In this document: one piece after another, positions 43,267 through 52,653 of the stretch | Position numbering within the stretch: position 1 is the stretch's first letter | Layout: every line of letters starts with the position of its first letter | From: Mesorhizobium_G sp050247155 | Lineage (GTDB): Bacteria; Pseudomonadota; Alphaproteobacteria; Rhizobiales; Rhizobiaceae | Assembly: GCA_050247155.1 (NCBI GenBank) | Contig: JBFWUS010000010.1 | Location: 24,282-88,281, forward strand | DNA length: 64,000 nucleotides | Direction of reading: 5' to 3' | The notes under the pieces: generated by a model | The model's database searches: none | Told to the model about the DNA's origin: nothing | What the model saw: the letters and a program-made list of their open reading frames with translations, nothing else | Position numbers and translations under genes: made by a program

Positions 43267-44523
43267 ATGGCAAAAATTCTGATCCTGGGCAGCGGCGTCA
43301 TCGGCACGACGGCAGCTTATTATCTCAACCAGGCTGGACATGAGGTCGAAGTGGTCGACCGGCAGTCGGGCCCGGCACTGGAAACCAGTTTCGCCAATGC
43401 CGGTGAGGTCTCGCCGGGCTATTCCTCGCCATGGGCAGGCCCCGGCGTGCCGGTGAAGGCGGTCAAGTGGCTGCTGATGCATTTTGGGCCGCTGGTGATC
43501 CGACCCAAGGTAGACCCGGCGATGATCGTCTGGTGCCTGCAGATGCTGCGCAACTGCACCGAGGCGCGTTATGCGGTGAACAAGAAGCGCATGGTGCCGA
43601 TCGCCGAATATAGCCGCGACTGCTTGAAGCAACTGCGCGCCGATATCGGCATCCAGTATGACGAGCGGCAGCAGGGCACCTTGCAACTTTTCCGCACCCA
43701 GGCGCAGGTCGACCACACCGGCGGCGATATCGAAGTGCTCAAGCAATTCGGCGTGCCCTATGAGGTGCTCGATCAGGACGGCTGCATCCGCGCCGAGCCG
43801 GCACTGGCCAGCGTGCGTGACAAGTTCAAGGGCGGTCTGCGCCTGCCCGGCGACGAGACCGGCGACTGCAAGATGTTTACCGAAAGGCTGGCCAAGATCG
43901 CGGCGGACAACGGTGTAAGATTCCGCTTCAACACCGCAATCAAAGGCATTGCCATCGAGAGCGGAAAGATCGCCGGCGTCGACACCAGTATGGGCATCCT
44001 GAAGGCCGACATCTATGTCGCCGCCCTTGGCAGCTACACGCCGATCATCGTCAAGCCGCTCGGGCTGACGGTGCCGGTCTATCCGATCAAGGGCTATTCG
44101 ATCACCGTGCCAATCACCGATGCGTCGGGCGCACCGGAATCGACTGTCATGGACGAGACCTACAAGGTGGCGATCACGCGTCTTGGCGACCGCATCCGCG
44201 TCGGCGGCACGGCCGAGATTTCGGGCTATGACCTCAACTTGCACGCCAGCCGACGGGCAACGCTGGAACACTCCGTGGGCGATCTTTTCCCACGCGGGGG
44301 CGATCTGTCGAAGGCCACGTTCTGGTGTGGCTTGCGGCCAATGACGCCGGACGGCCCCCCGGTCATCGGCAAGACGAAATACGACAATCTCTATTTGTCG
44401 ACTGGCCACGGCACGCTGGGCTGGACCATGGCTTGCGGGTCCGGTCGAGTGCTCGCCGATACGATCTCCGGCAAGAAGCCGGAGATCGATATCAGCGAGC
44501 TCAATCTTAGCCGCTATGGCTGA
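43267..44523 (+). CDS. dadA: D-amino acid dehydrogenase
   Basis: A 418-residue FAD-dependent membrane-associated enzyme oxidising D-alanine to pyruvate. ILILGSGVIGTTAAYYL is the FAD motif; FANAGEVSPGYSSPWAGPG is the DadA signature; WCGLRPMTPDGPPVIGKT and STGHGTLGWTMACGSGR close the FAD site. With alr it forms the alanine catabolic pair. Confidence 0.95.
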   Translation: MAKILILGSGVIGTTAAYYLNQAGHEVEVVDRQSGPALETSFANAGEVSPGYSSPWAGPGVPVKAVKWLLMHFGPLVIRPKVDPAMIVWCLQMLRNCTEARYAVNKKRMVPIAEYSRDCLKQLRADIGIQYDERQQGTLQLFRTQAQVDHTGGDIEVLKQFGVPYEVLDQDGCIRAEPALASVRDKFKGGLRLPGDETGDCKMFTERLAKIAADNGVRFRFNTAIKGIAIESGKIAGVDTSMGILKADIYVAALGSYTPIIVKPLGLTVPVYPIKGYSITVPITDASGAPESTVMDETYKVAITRLGDRIRVGGTAEISGYDLNLHASRRATLEHSVGDLFPRGGDLSKATFWCGLRPMTPDGPPVIGKTKYDNLYLSTGHGTLGWTMACGSGRVLADTISGKKPEIDISELNLSRYG

Positions 44524-44529
44524 CGCTGC

Positions 44530-45243
44530 CTATTTTTTTGGAACGGCCTTGCCCGGCATCGAGAGATCTCCCGACGCCACATCGTAAACGCTGGTGACGC
44601 AGAGCAGCGGGGCTTTACCCTCACCGTTGACGGTGAGTTTCGCGGTTACGCCGTCAAAGCTGATCTCCGGCGATTTGACCGGCACGGTGATCTTGGCCGT
44701 CTTGCCCGAAAGGGTCGGGCTCATGCCGGGACTATCGAGCGCCAGCGGCAAACCGGGTGCGGTCGCCGGCAGCACATCCGTGCCCGGCGAGACGTCATTC
44801 ACCTTCAGTCCGCCGGCGCAAGCCGCATCCTTGCCAAGCACGACCCAATGCGAGTGCCATGATTTGCCGTCATTGGCGGGATCGCCGTCGTTGTTCTCGT
44901 CGAACAAGGGTGTATCGTCGAAATCCGGATGCGCGGTGATGGCCAGCGCCAGTATGCCGCTCTTTTCGGCAAAACCTGCTGCGGAAGGGTCAAGAGCGGT
45001 CGGCCAGACATAAGAGGCGACCTCCGAGCCCGGCAGTTTGCCAATAGCCGTGGGCACGACCGAGCCAGCTTCGCCGGCGAGCTCCATCGCGAACGTCGCC
45101 AAGCGTCCATCGGTTGTCGCCGAAGCCGAGACGATGTCGAAGGCGGCCGGCTTTGACGCGTCCACCTCACTTTTGATCTCATGCGCGGACGCTGGCGCCG
45201 CGAGCAGTCCGGCGAGAACGAGATTTTTGAAAAGACGGGACAT
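44530..45243 (-). CDS. Secreted protein, regulated by divergent MarR-type gene
   Basis: A 237-residue protein with a signal peptide (VLAGLLAAPASA-HE). The mature part is beta-rich with DENNDGDPANDGKSWHSHWV, an acidic loop like a metal-binding site, and two cysteines that could form a disulfide. I do not recognise the family. GGAGG precedes the ATG. Twin operators lie between it and the MarR-type gene, so it is probably that regulator's target. Confidence 0.6.
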   Translation of the reverse strand: MSRLFKNLVLAGLLAAPASAHEIKSEVDASKPAAFDIVSASATTDGRLATFAMELAGEAGSVVPTAIGKLPGSEVASYVWPTALDPSAAGFAEKSGILALAITAHPDFDDTPLFDENNDGDPANDGKSWHSHWVVLGKDAACAGGLKVNDVSPGTDVLPATAPGLPLALDSPGMSPTLSGKTAKITVPVKSPEISFDGVTAKLTVNGEGKAPLLCVTSVYDVASGDLSMPGKAVPKK

Positions 45244-45257
45244 TCGAATTCCTCCAA

Positions 45258-45324
45258 TAGTAGCGACTCGCTACCAGTAAGCGAGTTTTGAGCGCCTTGC
45301 AATAGTGGTATCGAGACGCTACTA
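45258..45324. promoter_or_regulatory. Twin operator candidates between secreted protein and MarR-type gene
   Basis: TAGTAGCGACTCGCTACCAG at 45258 contains the perfect inverted repeat GTAGCG-ACT-CGCTAC. The same sequence in reverse (TAGTAGCGTCTCGATACCAC read on the minus strand) lies at 45303-45324, next to the MarR-type start. The two copies flank both promoters, as expected for an autoregulatory MarR protein. Confidence 0.65.
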
Positions 45325-45330
45325 AAGGGG

Positions 45331-45891
45331 ATGAAAACAGCTGACGACACAACGGCGTCGATCGAGCGTCTGGCGCGCATGCTGTTGGCCGACGGCCATT
45401 CGGCCGGTTTGAAGCCGGCGCAATGGGAAGCCTTGCGTTACCTCGCCAGAGCAAACCGCTTCTCCCGCACGCCGGGCGCGCTCGCCAGTTACCTCGGTTC
45501 GACCAAAGGCACCGTGTCACAAACCCTGATGGCGCTCGAGAGGGTCGGACTTGTCACCAAGGGGGCGAATCCGGGCGACGGCCGCTCTGTTCGGGTCGAT
45601 TTGACGCGCGAAGCGTTGGATCGCCTGGCCCACGATCCGGCCGAGTTGCTGCGCCAGGCCGTCGAAGCCTTACCGGCGACCACCCGCGACGGGCTCGATC
45701 ATGGTGTCAGAGCATTGATTGCCAAACGCCTTGCGCTGTCCGGCGGCAAGCCGTTTGGCATCTGTCGGTCCTGCAGGTATTTTGCGGCGAACCAGAACGG
45801 CAGCAGCCGGCATCATTGCCGGCTGCTGGATGAGATTTTGTCGGAAGCTGACGCGGGTCTGATCTGTCATGAACAGGCTCCCGCGGCCTGA
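45331..45891 (+). CDS. MarR-type regulator with C-terminal cysteine cluster
   Basis: A 186-residue protein: a winged-helix MarR-like domain (about 28-95, LASYLGSTKGTVSQTLMALE, KGANPGDGRSVRVDLT) and a C-terminal tail with four cysteines in the order C145-x2-C148-x14-C163-x15-C179. The spacing suggests a metal or iron-sulfur site that could sense redox or metal state. No Shine-Dalgarno is well spaced; AAAGGGG directly abuts the ATG. It is divergent from a secreted protein gene. Confidence 0.8.
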   Translation: MKTADDTTASIERLARMLLADGHSAGLKPAQWEALRYLARANRFSRTPGALASYLGSTKGTVSQTLMALERVGLVTKGANPGDGRSVRVDLTREALDRLAHDPAELLRQAVEALPATTRDGLDHGVRALIAKRLALSGGKPFGICRSCRYFAANQNGSSRHHCRLLDEILSEADAGLICHEQAPAA

Positions 45892-45909
45892 AGCCGGTAT
45901 ATGGCTGCG

Positions 45910-46278
45910 TCAGAACGACAATGTCGCCGCGCCCTGCTTGATCTCGGCGTGCATCGCGCTGGCGCCGATGATGGTCACGCCGTCCAGCAGGTCGGCCTGC
46001 TCGTAGCCCCGCGATTTTACACAAGGCGGGCACGCCCAGATCGTGCCGCCGCGCTTCTGGAAGTCTTCGATCAGCGCGCCGAGCGGTTCGAGCGGCGCGA
46101 CATGCGTCATTGCCTGGCCGCGCTTGCGCACCAGATCGATCGCCGTGCTGGTGAGAAACATGTAAACCTTCAGCCCGGCGGTCAGACCACCATTGGCGAT
46201 GGTAAAAGCGACGGACGACAGTTCGGAATCGATGCCTTTGGTCACGAGCACGACCAGTTTGTCGGTAGCGGTTGTCAT
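45910..46278 (-). CDS. DsrE-family protein
   Basis: A 122-residue protein of the DsrE/DsrF-like fold: KLVVLVTKGIDSELSSVAFT, GLKVYMFLTSTAIDLV and GGTIWACPPCVKSRGY with a CPPC pair in the position of the sulfur-carrying cysteine. It may take part in sulfur relay, but no partner is nearby. AAAGGAG precedes the ATG. It diverges from an AraC-family regulator. Confidence 0.85.
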   Translation of the reverse strand: MTTATDKLVVLVTKGIDSELSSVAFTIANGGLTAGLKVYMFLTSTAIDLVRKRGQAMTHVAPLEPLGALIEDFQKRGGTIWACPPCVKSRGYEQADLLDGVTIIGASAMHAEIKQGAATLSF

Positions 46279-46335
46279 GATGTATTCTCCTTTGATCGAG
46301 AGCCTAGAAATACAAGCCCCGACTGGTGATCGTCT

Positions 46336-47331
46336 TTGGCCGCACCGCCGAATGTCTTGATTGAAAATCCGCCCGCCGATGCGGAAGATGTTTTGTCGAA
46401 CGTCCTCCGCACCGTGCGCCTTGCCGGCTCGCTGCAATTCTGTTTCGCGCCATCGGGCAACTGGCAGACCGACGGCAAACCTCGCTTGGCCGCCTTGGGC
46501 AAAAGCAGCTCGACGGTTCCGTTCCACATCGTCGTTGAGGGCGCGTGCTGGCTGAGGATGGGGGCGATCGAAACGGAACTGTGCGCCGGCGATGTCGTTG
46601 CCTTTCCTTTCGGCACCGGGCACCAGCTTGGGGCCGGCGATACCGGCATCCTCGTCACACCTGTCGCCGATCTGCCACCTAAACCGTGGCGCGAACTGCC
46701 GATCATGCGCTATGGCGACGGCAGCCGGCAGGTGCGGCTGCTCTGCGGCTACTTGCAGTGCGATGCGCTGAATTTCAGTCCGCTGAGGCAAGCCATGCCG
46801 GAACTACTGCACGCCCGGACAACGGAGGCGGAAGGATCGGCCTGGCTGCGTGCCACCATCGCCCAGATCGTTGCCGAGGCTGACCGCCCGCGCAGCGGCG
46901 GCTTGTCGATGTTGGAGCGATTGACCGAAATCATCTTCATCGAGCTGTTGCGGCATTACATGAGCGAGATGCGCAGCGGCCAAGGTGGTTGGTTGGCGGC
47001 GCTGGCGGACCCCGCGCTTTCCCGCTGTCTGGCCGTGATTCACCAAGACTCAAGCCGTGATTGGTCGGTCGCCGATTTGTCGGCCACAAGCGGGCTATCG
47101 CGTACCGCACTCACCGATCGGTTTGAGACCGTGCTTGGGACGTCGCCGATGCGTTACGTCCGCGACTGGCGGCTTTATCTCGCCAGTGCTGAACTCATGG
47201 CGACCACAAAGCCGATAGCAGCAATCGCCGATGAAGCAGGCTACGGCACGGAAGCCGCTTTCAACCGCGCCTTCTCTCGCGCTTATGGCGCCCCGCCGGC
47301 GGCCTGGCGGCAGAATGCGCGGCGCCGCTGA
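46336..47331 (+). CDS. AraC-family regulator with cupin domain
   Basis: A 331-residue regulator: an N-terminal cupin (AraC-binding, about 30-130, FHIVVEGACWLRMG) and a C-terminal double HTH (WSVADLSATSGLSRTALTDRF and PIAAIADEAGYGTEAAFNRAF). No ATG is available; TTG at 46336 is used, with TTG at 46357 as alternative. It probably controls the divergent DsrE gene and possibly itself. Confidence 0.85.
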   Translation: MAAPPNVLIENPPADAEDVLSNVLRTVRLAGSLQFCFAPSGNWQTDGKPRLAALGKSSSTVPFHIVVEGACWLRMGAIETELCAGDVVAFPFGTGHQLGAGDTGILVTPVADLPPKPWRELPIMRYGDGSRQVRLLCGYLQCDALNFSPLRQAMPELLHARTTEAEGSAWLRATIAQIVAEADRPRSGGLSMLERLTEIIFIELLRHYMSEMRSGQGGWLAALADPALSRCLAVIHQDSSRDWSVADLSATSGLSRTALTDRFETVLGTSPMRYVRDWRLYLASAELMATTKPIAAIADEAGYGTEAAFNRAFSRAYGAPPAAWRQNARRR

Positions 47332-47384
47332 GGCTTCGCCAAGTTCAATTGCCGGGCATCGAAAACACTGGTATAGCGCCGGCC

Positions 47385-47504
47385 ATGGAGAAGCTTTTCT
47401 CGGATCCGCACTACAAGGGGTTCGTGCTGCAGGACAAGAAGCGCCTGCCGGCACGGTTCTTTGCGCGCGTGTCCGGCGCGACGACCAGCCGACTCTGGCT
47501 GTAA
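47385..47504 (+). CDS. Small ORF upstream of leuC
   Basis: A 39-residue ORF starting MEKLFSDPHYKGFVLQDKK and ending in a basic, arginine-rich tail. It matches nothing I know and lacks a clear ribosome site; it may be a gene remnant or a leader. It lies in the 244-bp gap between the AraC-family gene and leuC, with nothing else recognised there. Confidence 0.25.
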   Translation: MEKLFSDPHYKGFVLQDKKRLPARFFARVSGATTSRLWL

Positions 47505-47575
47505 GCAAGCTGACGAGCCTTCCCGGCAAAAATTGCCGGACTTCTCCAAAACTCTCTATCGACGGATTTTTCGCT

Positions 47576-48985
47576 ATGAGCGCACCGCGCACCCTTTACG
47601 ACAAGATTTTCGACGACCATGTCGTCGACCGCCAGGACGACGGCACCTGCCTGCTCTATATCGACCGCCACCTCGTGCATGAGGTCACCAGCCCGCAGGC
47701 CTTCGAAGGCCTGCGCATGGCAAACCGTCCGGTTCGCCATCCGGAAAAGACGCTCGCCGTGGTCGATCACAACGTGCCGACCTCGCCGGACCGCGTGAAC
47801 GGCATCAAGAATGAGGAGAGCCGCATCCAGGTCGAGGCGCTGGCCAAGAATGCCGCCGACTTTGGCGTGGAATACTATTCCGAGAAAGATCGCCGGCAGG
47901 GTATTGTCCACATCATCGGGCCGGAGCAGGGCTTTACGCTGCCCGGCATGACGATCGTCTGCGGCGACAGCCACACCTCGACGCATGGCGCGTTCGGCGC
48001 GCTGGCGCATGGCATCGGGACATCCGAAGTCGAGCATGTGCTCGCCACCCAGACGTTGATCCAGCAGAAGGCGAAGAACATGCTGGTGCGCGTCGATGGC
48101 CAGTTGCCGGAAGGCGTCACCGCCAAGGACATCATCCTCGCCATCATCGGCGAGATCGGAACCGCCGGCGGCACCGGCTACGTCATCGAATATGCCGGCG
48201 AGGCGATCCGCGCGCTGTCGATGGAAGGCCGCATGACGATCTGCAACATGTCGATCGAGGGTGGCGCAAGGGCCGGCCTGATCGCCCCTGACGAGACGAC
48301 TTTCGCCTACGTGAAGGACAAGCCGCGCGCGCCGAAGGGCAAGGCGTGGGATATGGCGCTGGACTATTGGAAGACGCTGAAGTCGGACGAAGGCGCGCAC
48401 TACGACAAGATCGTTGTGCTCGACGCGGCAAAACTGCCGCCGATCGTCACCTGGGGCTCTTCACCTGAGGATGTCGCGGCGGTCACCGGCATCGTGCCGA
48501 ACCCGGACGAGATCGAGGACGAGAACAAGCGCAATTCCAAGAAGCGCGCGCTCGAATATATGGGCCTCGAGGCCGGCACCAGGATGACCGACATCAAGAT
48601 CGACCGCGTCTTCATCGGTTCCTGCACCAATGGCCGCATCGAGGATCTGCGCGCGGTCGCCGCCGTCGCCAAGGGCAAGAAGGTCGCGCCGACGGTTAAT
48701 GCGATGATCGTGCCCGGATCGGGTCTGGTGAAGGAACAGGCCGAGGCGGAAGGTCTGGACAAGATCTTCGTCGAGGCCGGCTTCGACTGGCGGGAGCCGG
48801 GCTGCTCGATGTGTCTGGCCATGAACGATGATCGCCTTAGGCCGCATGAGCGCTGCGCCTCGACCTCGAACCGCAATTTCGAGGGCCGGCAAGGCTTCAA
48901 GGGCCGCACCCATCTTGTATCGCCGGCCATGGCGGCCGCGGCGGCGATCGCAGGCCATTTCGTCGACATTCGCGATTGGAAATAG
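47576..48985 (+). CDS. leuC: 3-isopropylmalate dehydratase large subunit
   Basis: A 469-residue aconitase-family subunit for leucine synthesis. The 4Fe-4S ligands are the cysteine in GSCTNGR and the pair in CSMCLAMN; TVCGDSHTSTHGAFGALA and NMSIEGGARAG are further signatures. The ATG at 47576 gives the normal start MSAPRTLYDKIF. leuD is not in this window, as is common in Rhizobiales. Confidence 0.96.
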   Translation: MSAPRTLYDKIFDDHVVDRQDDGTCLLYIDRHLVHEVTSPQAFEGLRMANRPVRHPEKTLAVVDHNVPTSPDRVNGIKNEESRIQVEALAKNAADFGVEYYSEKDRRQGIVHIIGPEQGFTLPGMTIVCGDSHTSTHGAFGALAHGIGTSEVEHVLATQTLIQQKAKNMLVRVDGQLPEGVTAKDIILAIIGEIGTAGGTGYVIEYAGEAIRALSMEGRMTICNMSIEGGARAGLIAPDETTFAYVKDKPRAPKGKAWDMALDYWKTLKSDEGAHYDKIVVLDAAKLPPIVTWGSSPEDVAAVTGIVPNPDEIEDENKRNSKKRALEYMGLEAGTRMTDIKIDRVFIGSCTNGRIEDLRAVAAVAKGKKVAPTVNAMIVPGSGLVKEQAEAEGLDKIFVEAGFDWREPGCSMCLAMNDDRLRPHERCASTSNRNFEGRQGFKGRTHLVSPAMAAAAAIAGHFVDIRDWK

Positions 48986-49119
48986 CTGCACAGTTGACCG
49001 GCTCCGCGCATTGGCTGTGCGCGGCTGCCCGATTGTGGTGAAATCGCGTTGCAACTTAACCGCTTGTTTGCGCATGCAGCATAAGTTTCCCCTAAAGCAT
49101 TCGGGGGGTGACAGCAGCC

Positions 49120-50292
49120 GTGGACAGCAGCACCATTCTTGCCTTGCTGAATCCGGCGATATCGCTATCGCTTGCCGGCGCGTTTTTCGCTTTCTGGTTT
49201 CACCAGCGCCACAGAGCCTATCTGCATGGCCTGGGCGTCGGTTACGCCTGTGTGGCCTTGGGCTTTCTCCTCCAGCTTTTTATTCTGCCGATCGGCCTCG
49301 AGCTGACGAAATGTCTTTCCAGCGTCTTTTTCATCATAGGCGGCTGGACATTGTCGGCTGCCGTTGTCGCGCGCTACGACCGAAACATCCCGGTCGCCGT
49401 TCTGGCGCTGTTCGGGCTCGGTGGCTTTTCGGCCTTTCTCTGGTTCATGTTCCTCGTGCCCAGCTTGCCGGCGCGCATTCTCTCCATCAACTTCGCCATC
49501 TGCGGCATGGCGGCGATGGTTGCGCTCAAGCTCTACCCGATCCGCAACCAGGGGCCGATCGAGAAGGCGCTCTTTGTCCTGGCGGTCCTGTCCGCGGCAA
49601 ATTTGACCGTTCGCCCGTTGCTCGTGATGTGGCTCGGTGGCATGCAGCTTACCTACGACCAGCTCTACCAGTCGCTCTATTGGACGACGGCCTTGCTGTC
49701 GCATGCGCTGCTTTCATTGCTGACCGCTTTGTGTCTGTTCGCCTCCGCCGCGATGGACATGATGAATGTGCTCAAGAACCACTCGGAAACGGATACGTTG
49801 TCGGGGTTGCTCAATCGTCGCGGCTTCGATCTGGCTGCACGCAAACTGCTCGATCAGCGGGTCCAGCAGGGTCTGCCTGTCGCCGTTATCCTCGCCGACC
49901 TCGACCATTTCAAATCGATCAACGACCGCTTTGGTCACGACGTGGGCGACAGCATCATCGCCGAGTTCGGCGCGTCGATAAGCTCGATGGCGCCACAAGG
50001 CGCCGTCACAAGTCGCCTCGGCGGCGAGGAGTTTGCCATCATGCTGCCGATTGCCGACGTCGCTACGGCGAGGCTGTTCGCGGAGGGTCTACGCACGGCA
50101 TTCGCGGCGAATGCGCCGGCTACGGCCAGTTTCGGCATCGCAATTCAAGACGGAGAACGGGAGATGCGGCCCTTGCTCCGTCGCGCCGACCAGGCCCTCT
50201 ACGCCGCCAAAAATTCGGGCCGCAACCGTGTCTGCGTCTTCATGGATCGCCGACAGGAAGCGGCTCTGGCCCCGCTTCTGGCCGCGGTCTGA
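49120..50292 (+). CDS. Membrane-anchored GGDEF diguanylate cyclase
   Basis: A 390-residue protein: about seven hydrophobic helices in the first 210 residues (MASE-like sensor region) and a C-terminal GGDEF domain with the active-site motif GGEEF, DLDHFKSINDRFGHDVGD and DQALYAAKNSGRN. It should make cyclic di-GMP. No I-site (RxxD) is obvious before GGEEF. GTG at 49120 is chosen over GTG at 49108 because of GGGGTG spacing. Confidence 0.88.
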   Translation: MDSSTILALLNPAISLSLAGAFFAFWFHQRHRAYLHGLGVGYACVALGFLLQLFILPIGLELTKCLSSVFFIIGGWTLSAAVVARYDRNIPVAVLALFGLGGFSAFLWFMFLVPSLPARILSINFAICGMAAMVALKLYPIRNQGPIEKALFVLAVLSAANLTVRPLLVMWLGGMQLTYDQLYQSLYWTTALLSHALLSLLTALCLFASAAMDMMNVLKNHSETDTLSGLLNRRGFDLAARKLLDQRVQQGLPVAVILADLDHFKSINDRFGHDVGDSIIAEFGASISSMAPQGAVTSRLGGEEFAIMLPIADVATARLFAEGLRTAFAANAPATASFGIAIQDGEREMRPLLRRADQALYAAKNSGRNRVCVFMDRRQEAALAPLLAAV

Positions 50293-50326
50293 CCAGGCGT
50301 CAATTCAACCGCCCGCTCAACTCGCC

Positions 50327-51229
50327 TTACTTGGTCGACCCGGCCCGTGACTCAAGGGCCGATGCATCAGTGCGCGGCCTGGACACACCCGTCGCCAGGC
50401 GATAGCTGCCCAGTTCTTTCTCCGAGAAATAATAAAGCGCCTGCGGCGGCGTATCGAGCGCATGCAGCCAGATTGCCGGGTCGACGCCCATCTCGCCCAA
50501 ATGGCGGCTGATGCGGGCCGTCGTCATCTGCGCATCGGACAACGCCTGCGCCGGATCGGCCGGCGCAGGAGCTTCCTTGCTGGTCGTGGCGAAGAACTGG
50601 TGCACGCCGATCGCCGCTTCCGGTCCTGCCAGCCGCTTGACGCCGCCGGCAAAGATCAGCGGGCAGGAAGAGGCGCATAGCGCTCCATCGGCCACCTCGG
50701 TATTCAGCTTGTGCTCGCGGATAAGCTTCGCCATCGCGACGGCGTCCTGCAACGCGCCGCCGGGCGAATTGAGCGAGACGGTCCGGACATATTCGCCGCG
50801 CGTTTCGAGCTCTTTTGCCAAACGTTCGGCAGAACCCTGGTCGATTGCCCCTTCAGCCTGCAAAACACCGCCGCTGCCAAGCGAAAACCGCATCGGCAGA
50901 CGCAACGCTTCCGAATCGCCGGTGACAAAACGACGTGGATCAGCAGGTGTTTCGCCGTCTGGCTCGGCAGCCGGCGGCAATACCGGCGTTGCGGTCTCCG
51001 TCGGGGTCTCGATGGCGGCGGCTGCGTTGTGCTCGTAAAGCTCCTTCGCATCCTGTGCGAGCACGACAATCGTGCCGACCAGGACACCGCGAAAGACCCA
51101 GCGGATCAGCTCGCCATCATCGAAACGGGCAAGATAGCGCCCAACCGGCGCTAAGAGTGACGACGTTTCCTTCGCCGCCGCCTTGATCGGTTCCGCACCG
51201 TTGAGGGTCGGGGCGACGGGCGCGCTCAC
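50327..51229 (-). CDS. ClpP/crotonase-fold membrane-linked protein (COG3904-like)
   Basis: A 300-residue protein with one TM helix near residues 41-60 (WVFRGVLVGTIVVLAQ) and a C-terminal ClpP-like domain: SLNSPGGALQDAVAMAKLIRE, DGALCASSCPLIFAGG with the serine in the nucleophile position, and IGVHQF with a histidine in the expected place. It may be a periplasmic protease, not shown. Its ATG overlaps the stop of the preceding gene. Confidence 0.75.
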   Translation of the reverse strand: MSAPVAPTLNGAEPIKAAAKETSSLLAPVGRYLARFDDGELIRWVFRGVLVGTIVVLAQDAKELYEHNAAAAIETPTETATPVLPPAAEPDGETPADPRRFVTGDSEALRLPMRFSLGSGGVLQAEGAIDQGSAERLAKELETRGEYVRTVSLNSPGGALQDAVAMAKLIREHKLNTEVADGALCASSCPLIFAGGVKRLAGPEAAIGVHQFFATTSKEAPAPADPAQALSDAQMTTARISRHLGEMGVDPAIWLHALDTPPQALYYFSEKELGSYRLATGVSRPRTDASALESRAGSTK

Positions 51230-52557
51230 GTGTCGATCCTCTTCCGGTCGGAGAGTGGCGTCACGTTTTCAGGCACGGCTCGCGCCGTTGTCTGATGTTG
51301 CGCGCGGGCCTCCACAACCAACTCTTCCAATGCCTTCGGGTCAGCCGCTTCGCCATCTTGCTCGCGCCGCTTCGCCTGGATCGCGGCGTTCAGCTCCAAG
51401 GCGCGGAAAATATCGGCCGCGGTCACGCGATCGGCTTCCGCCAGCTCTTCCTCATCGCGCCGCGCTGCACTATGTGCCACGGCCATCACACCGACCAGCA
51501 CTGCCGGCAGGAGGTCGATAGCAATTGCGCCGGCCCAGCTTGGGATGAAATCAGACGCATAACGCAGCACCGCATCGGCGGCGGACAGCGGCACAAAGCG
51601 CCGTTCGGCAACCTTGGGCTGCGCCAGGATTTCGGCGGCCGCATCCGTCAACGCCTTGGACTGCGCTTCGACAGACGTCTTGATCGTCGCCATCACGGCA
51701 TCCTGCCGTCCTGCCAGATCGGGCGAGGCCCCATCGGCTACCGGCGCGATGAAGCCGACGGAAAGATCGGCGGCGGCGCGACTGACCGACGGCGCGATCG
51801 ACGTCTGTTCAAGCGATGCGATAACGCCCGAAAGCGCAACGGACTCAGCGGCGAATTGGTCGGAACGTAGTTCGATGGGGCCGGGCGCGGAGACGAGTTC
51901 ACGCATCTTGGCCAGATGAAGTTGACCCTGCCTGAAGTCGGTCTGCACGGTTTCGCGGGACGATTCCATCGTCGTCTCCAGCCCCTTCATCTGCGCCGAC
52001 ATCTGGCTGAGCAATTGCACCACGCTGCCGGAACCCGACGTGCCAGTCAGCGCACCGGAGGTCTGTTCTTGCTCGGCCAGCCGCGCGAAGCGCTCGCCCG
52101 CGCGCTGGATATCCGGCAGCAGCGACAGCGCGCCGAGCGCATTGCTGTGCGCCTGGTCGAGGTCGGCGGTGTAATCTTCCAGGGTGATCGCAAGATGCTG
52201 TTCGACTGCGGCGGAACCCGCGAGCGCTGCGGCGTTGAGCCAGGACGCCATCGCCACGATCATGGCCGAACCGACCGCCATGATGCCCAGCATCGCCATG
52301 CGCGAGCCGCCGTCCCGCATCTCCGGGAAGAAGCGGATCATGTAGGTCCAGAAACCGTAGATGGCGACCGACACGGATACGGCGTAGATCACCGAGGCGA
52401 AGAATACCGCCGTCGCCGAGCCGTCGAGCAGGCTGCGCACGCCGAGATAGGTGTAGACGCCGCTGCCCAGCGCCAGAGTGGCAAGCACGAAACGCGTCAT
52501 CGTTTCCAATGACGCGATATGCTGCTTCAGCCGTCGTGCCTGTGTGCCTTGGGCCAT
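51226..52557 (-). CDS. Conserved membrane protein of unknown function
   Basis: A 443-residue protein with TM segments near 23-45 and 50-75 and two more near 85-110 and 340-365. Between them is a long periplasmic helical region (about 115-335) with methyl-accepting-like coiled-coil character. The C-terminus is cytoplasmic and charged. I do not recognise the family. AGAGG precedes the ATG at 52557. Translationally coupled (ATGA) to the COG3904-like gene. Confidence 0.6.
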   Translation of the reverse strand: MAQGTQARRLKQHIASLETMTRFVLATLALGSGVYTYLGVRSLLDGSATAVFFASVIYAVSVSVAIYGFWTYMIRFFPEMRDGGSRMAMLGIMAVGSAMIVAMASWLNAAALAGSAAVEQHLAITLEDYTADLDQAHSNALGALSLLPDIQRAGERFARLAEQEQTSGALTGTSGSGSVVQLLSQMSAQMKGLETTMESSRETVQTDFRQGQLHLAKMRELVSAPGPIELRSDQFAAESVALSGVIASLEQTSIAPSVSRAAADLSVGFIAPVADGASPDLAGRQDAVMATIKTSVEAQSKALTDAAAEILAQPKVAERRFVPLSAADAVLRYASDFIPSWAGAIAIDLLPAVLVGVMAVAHSAARRDEEELAEADRVTAADIFRALELNAAIQAKRREQDGEAADPKALEELVVEARAQHQTTARAVPENVTPLSDRKRIDT

Positions 52558-52653
52558 GGACCTCTTACCGTTCGTGCGGCCAGACTGGCCGGACAATCAT
52601 GACCAAATCAGGGCTCTGTTAACCATTTCGCCTGCAGGCGTTGGCGCTGCGGC

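Noticed and set aside
48828..50405. 525-codon open frame on the plus strand
   Set aside because: Overlaps leuC's end and the whole GGDEF gene in another frame; the GGDEF product carries clear motifs, this one none.
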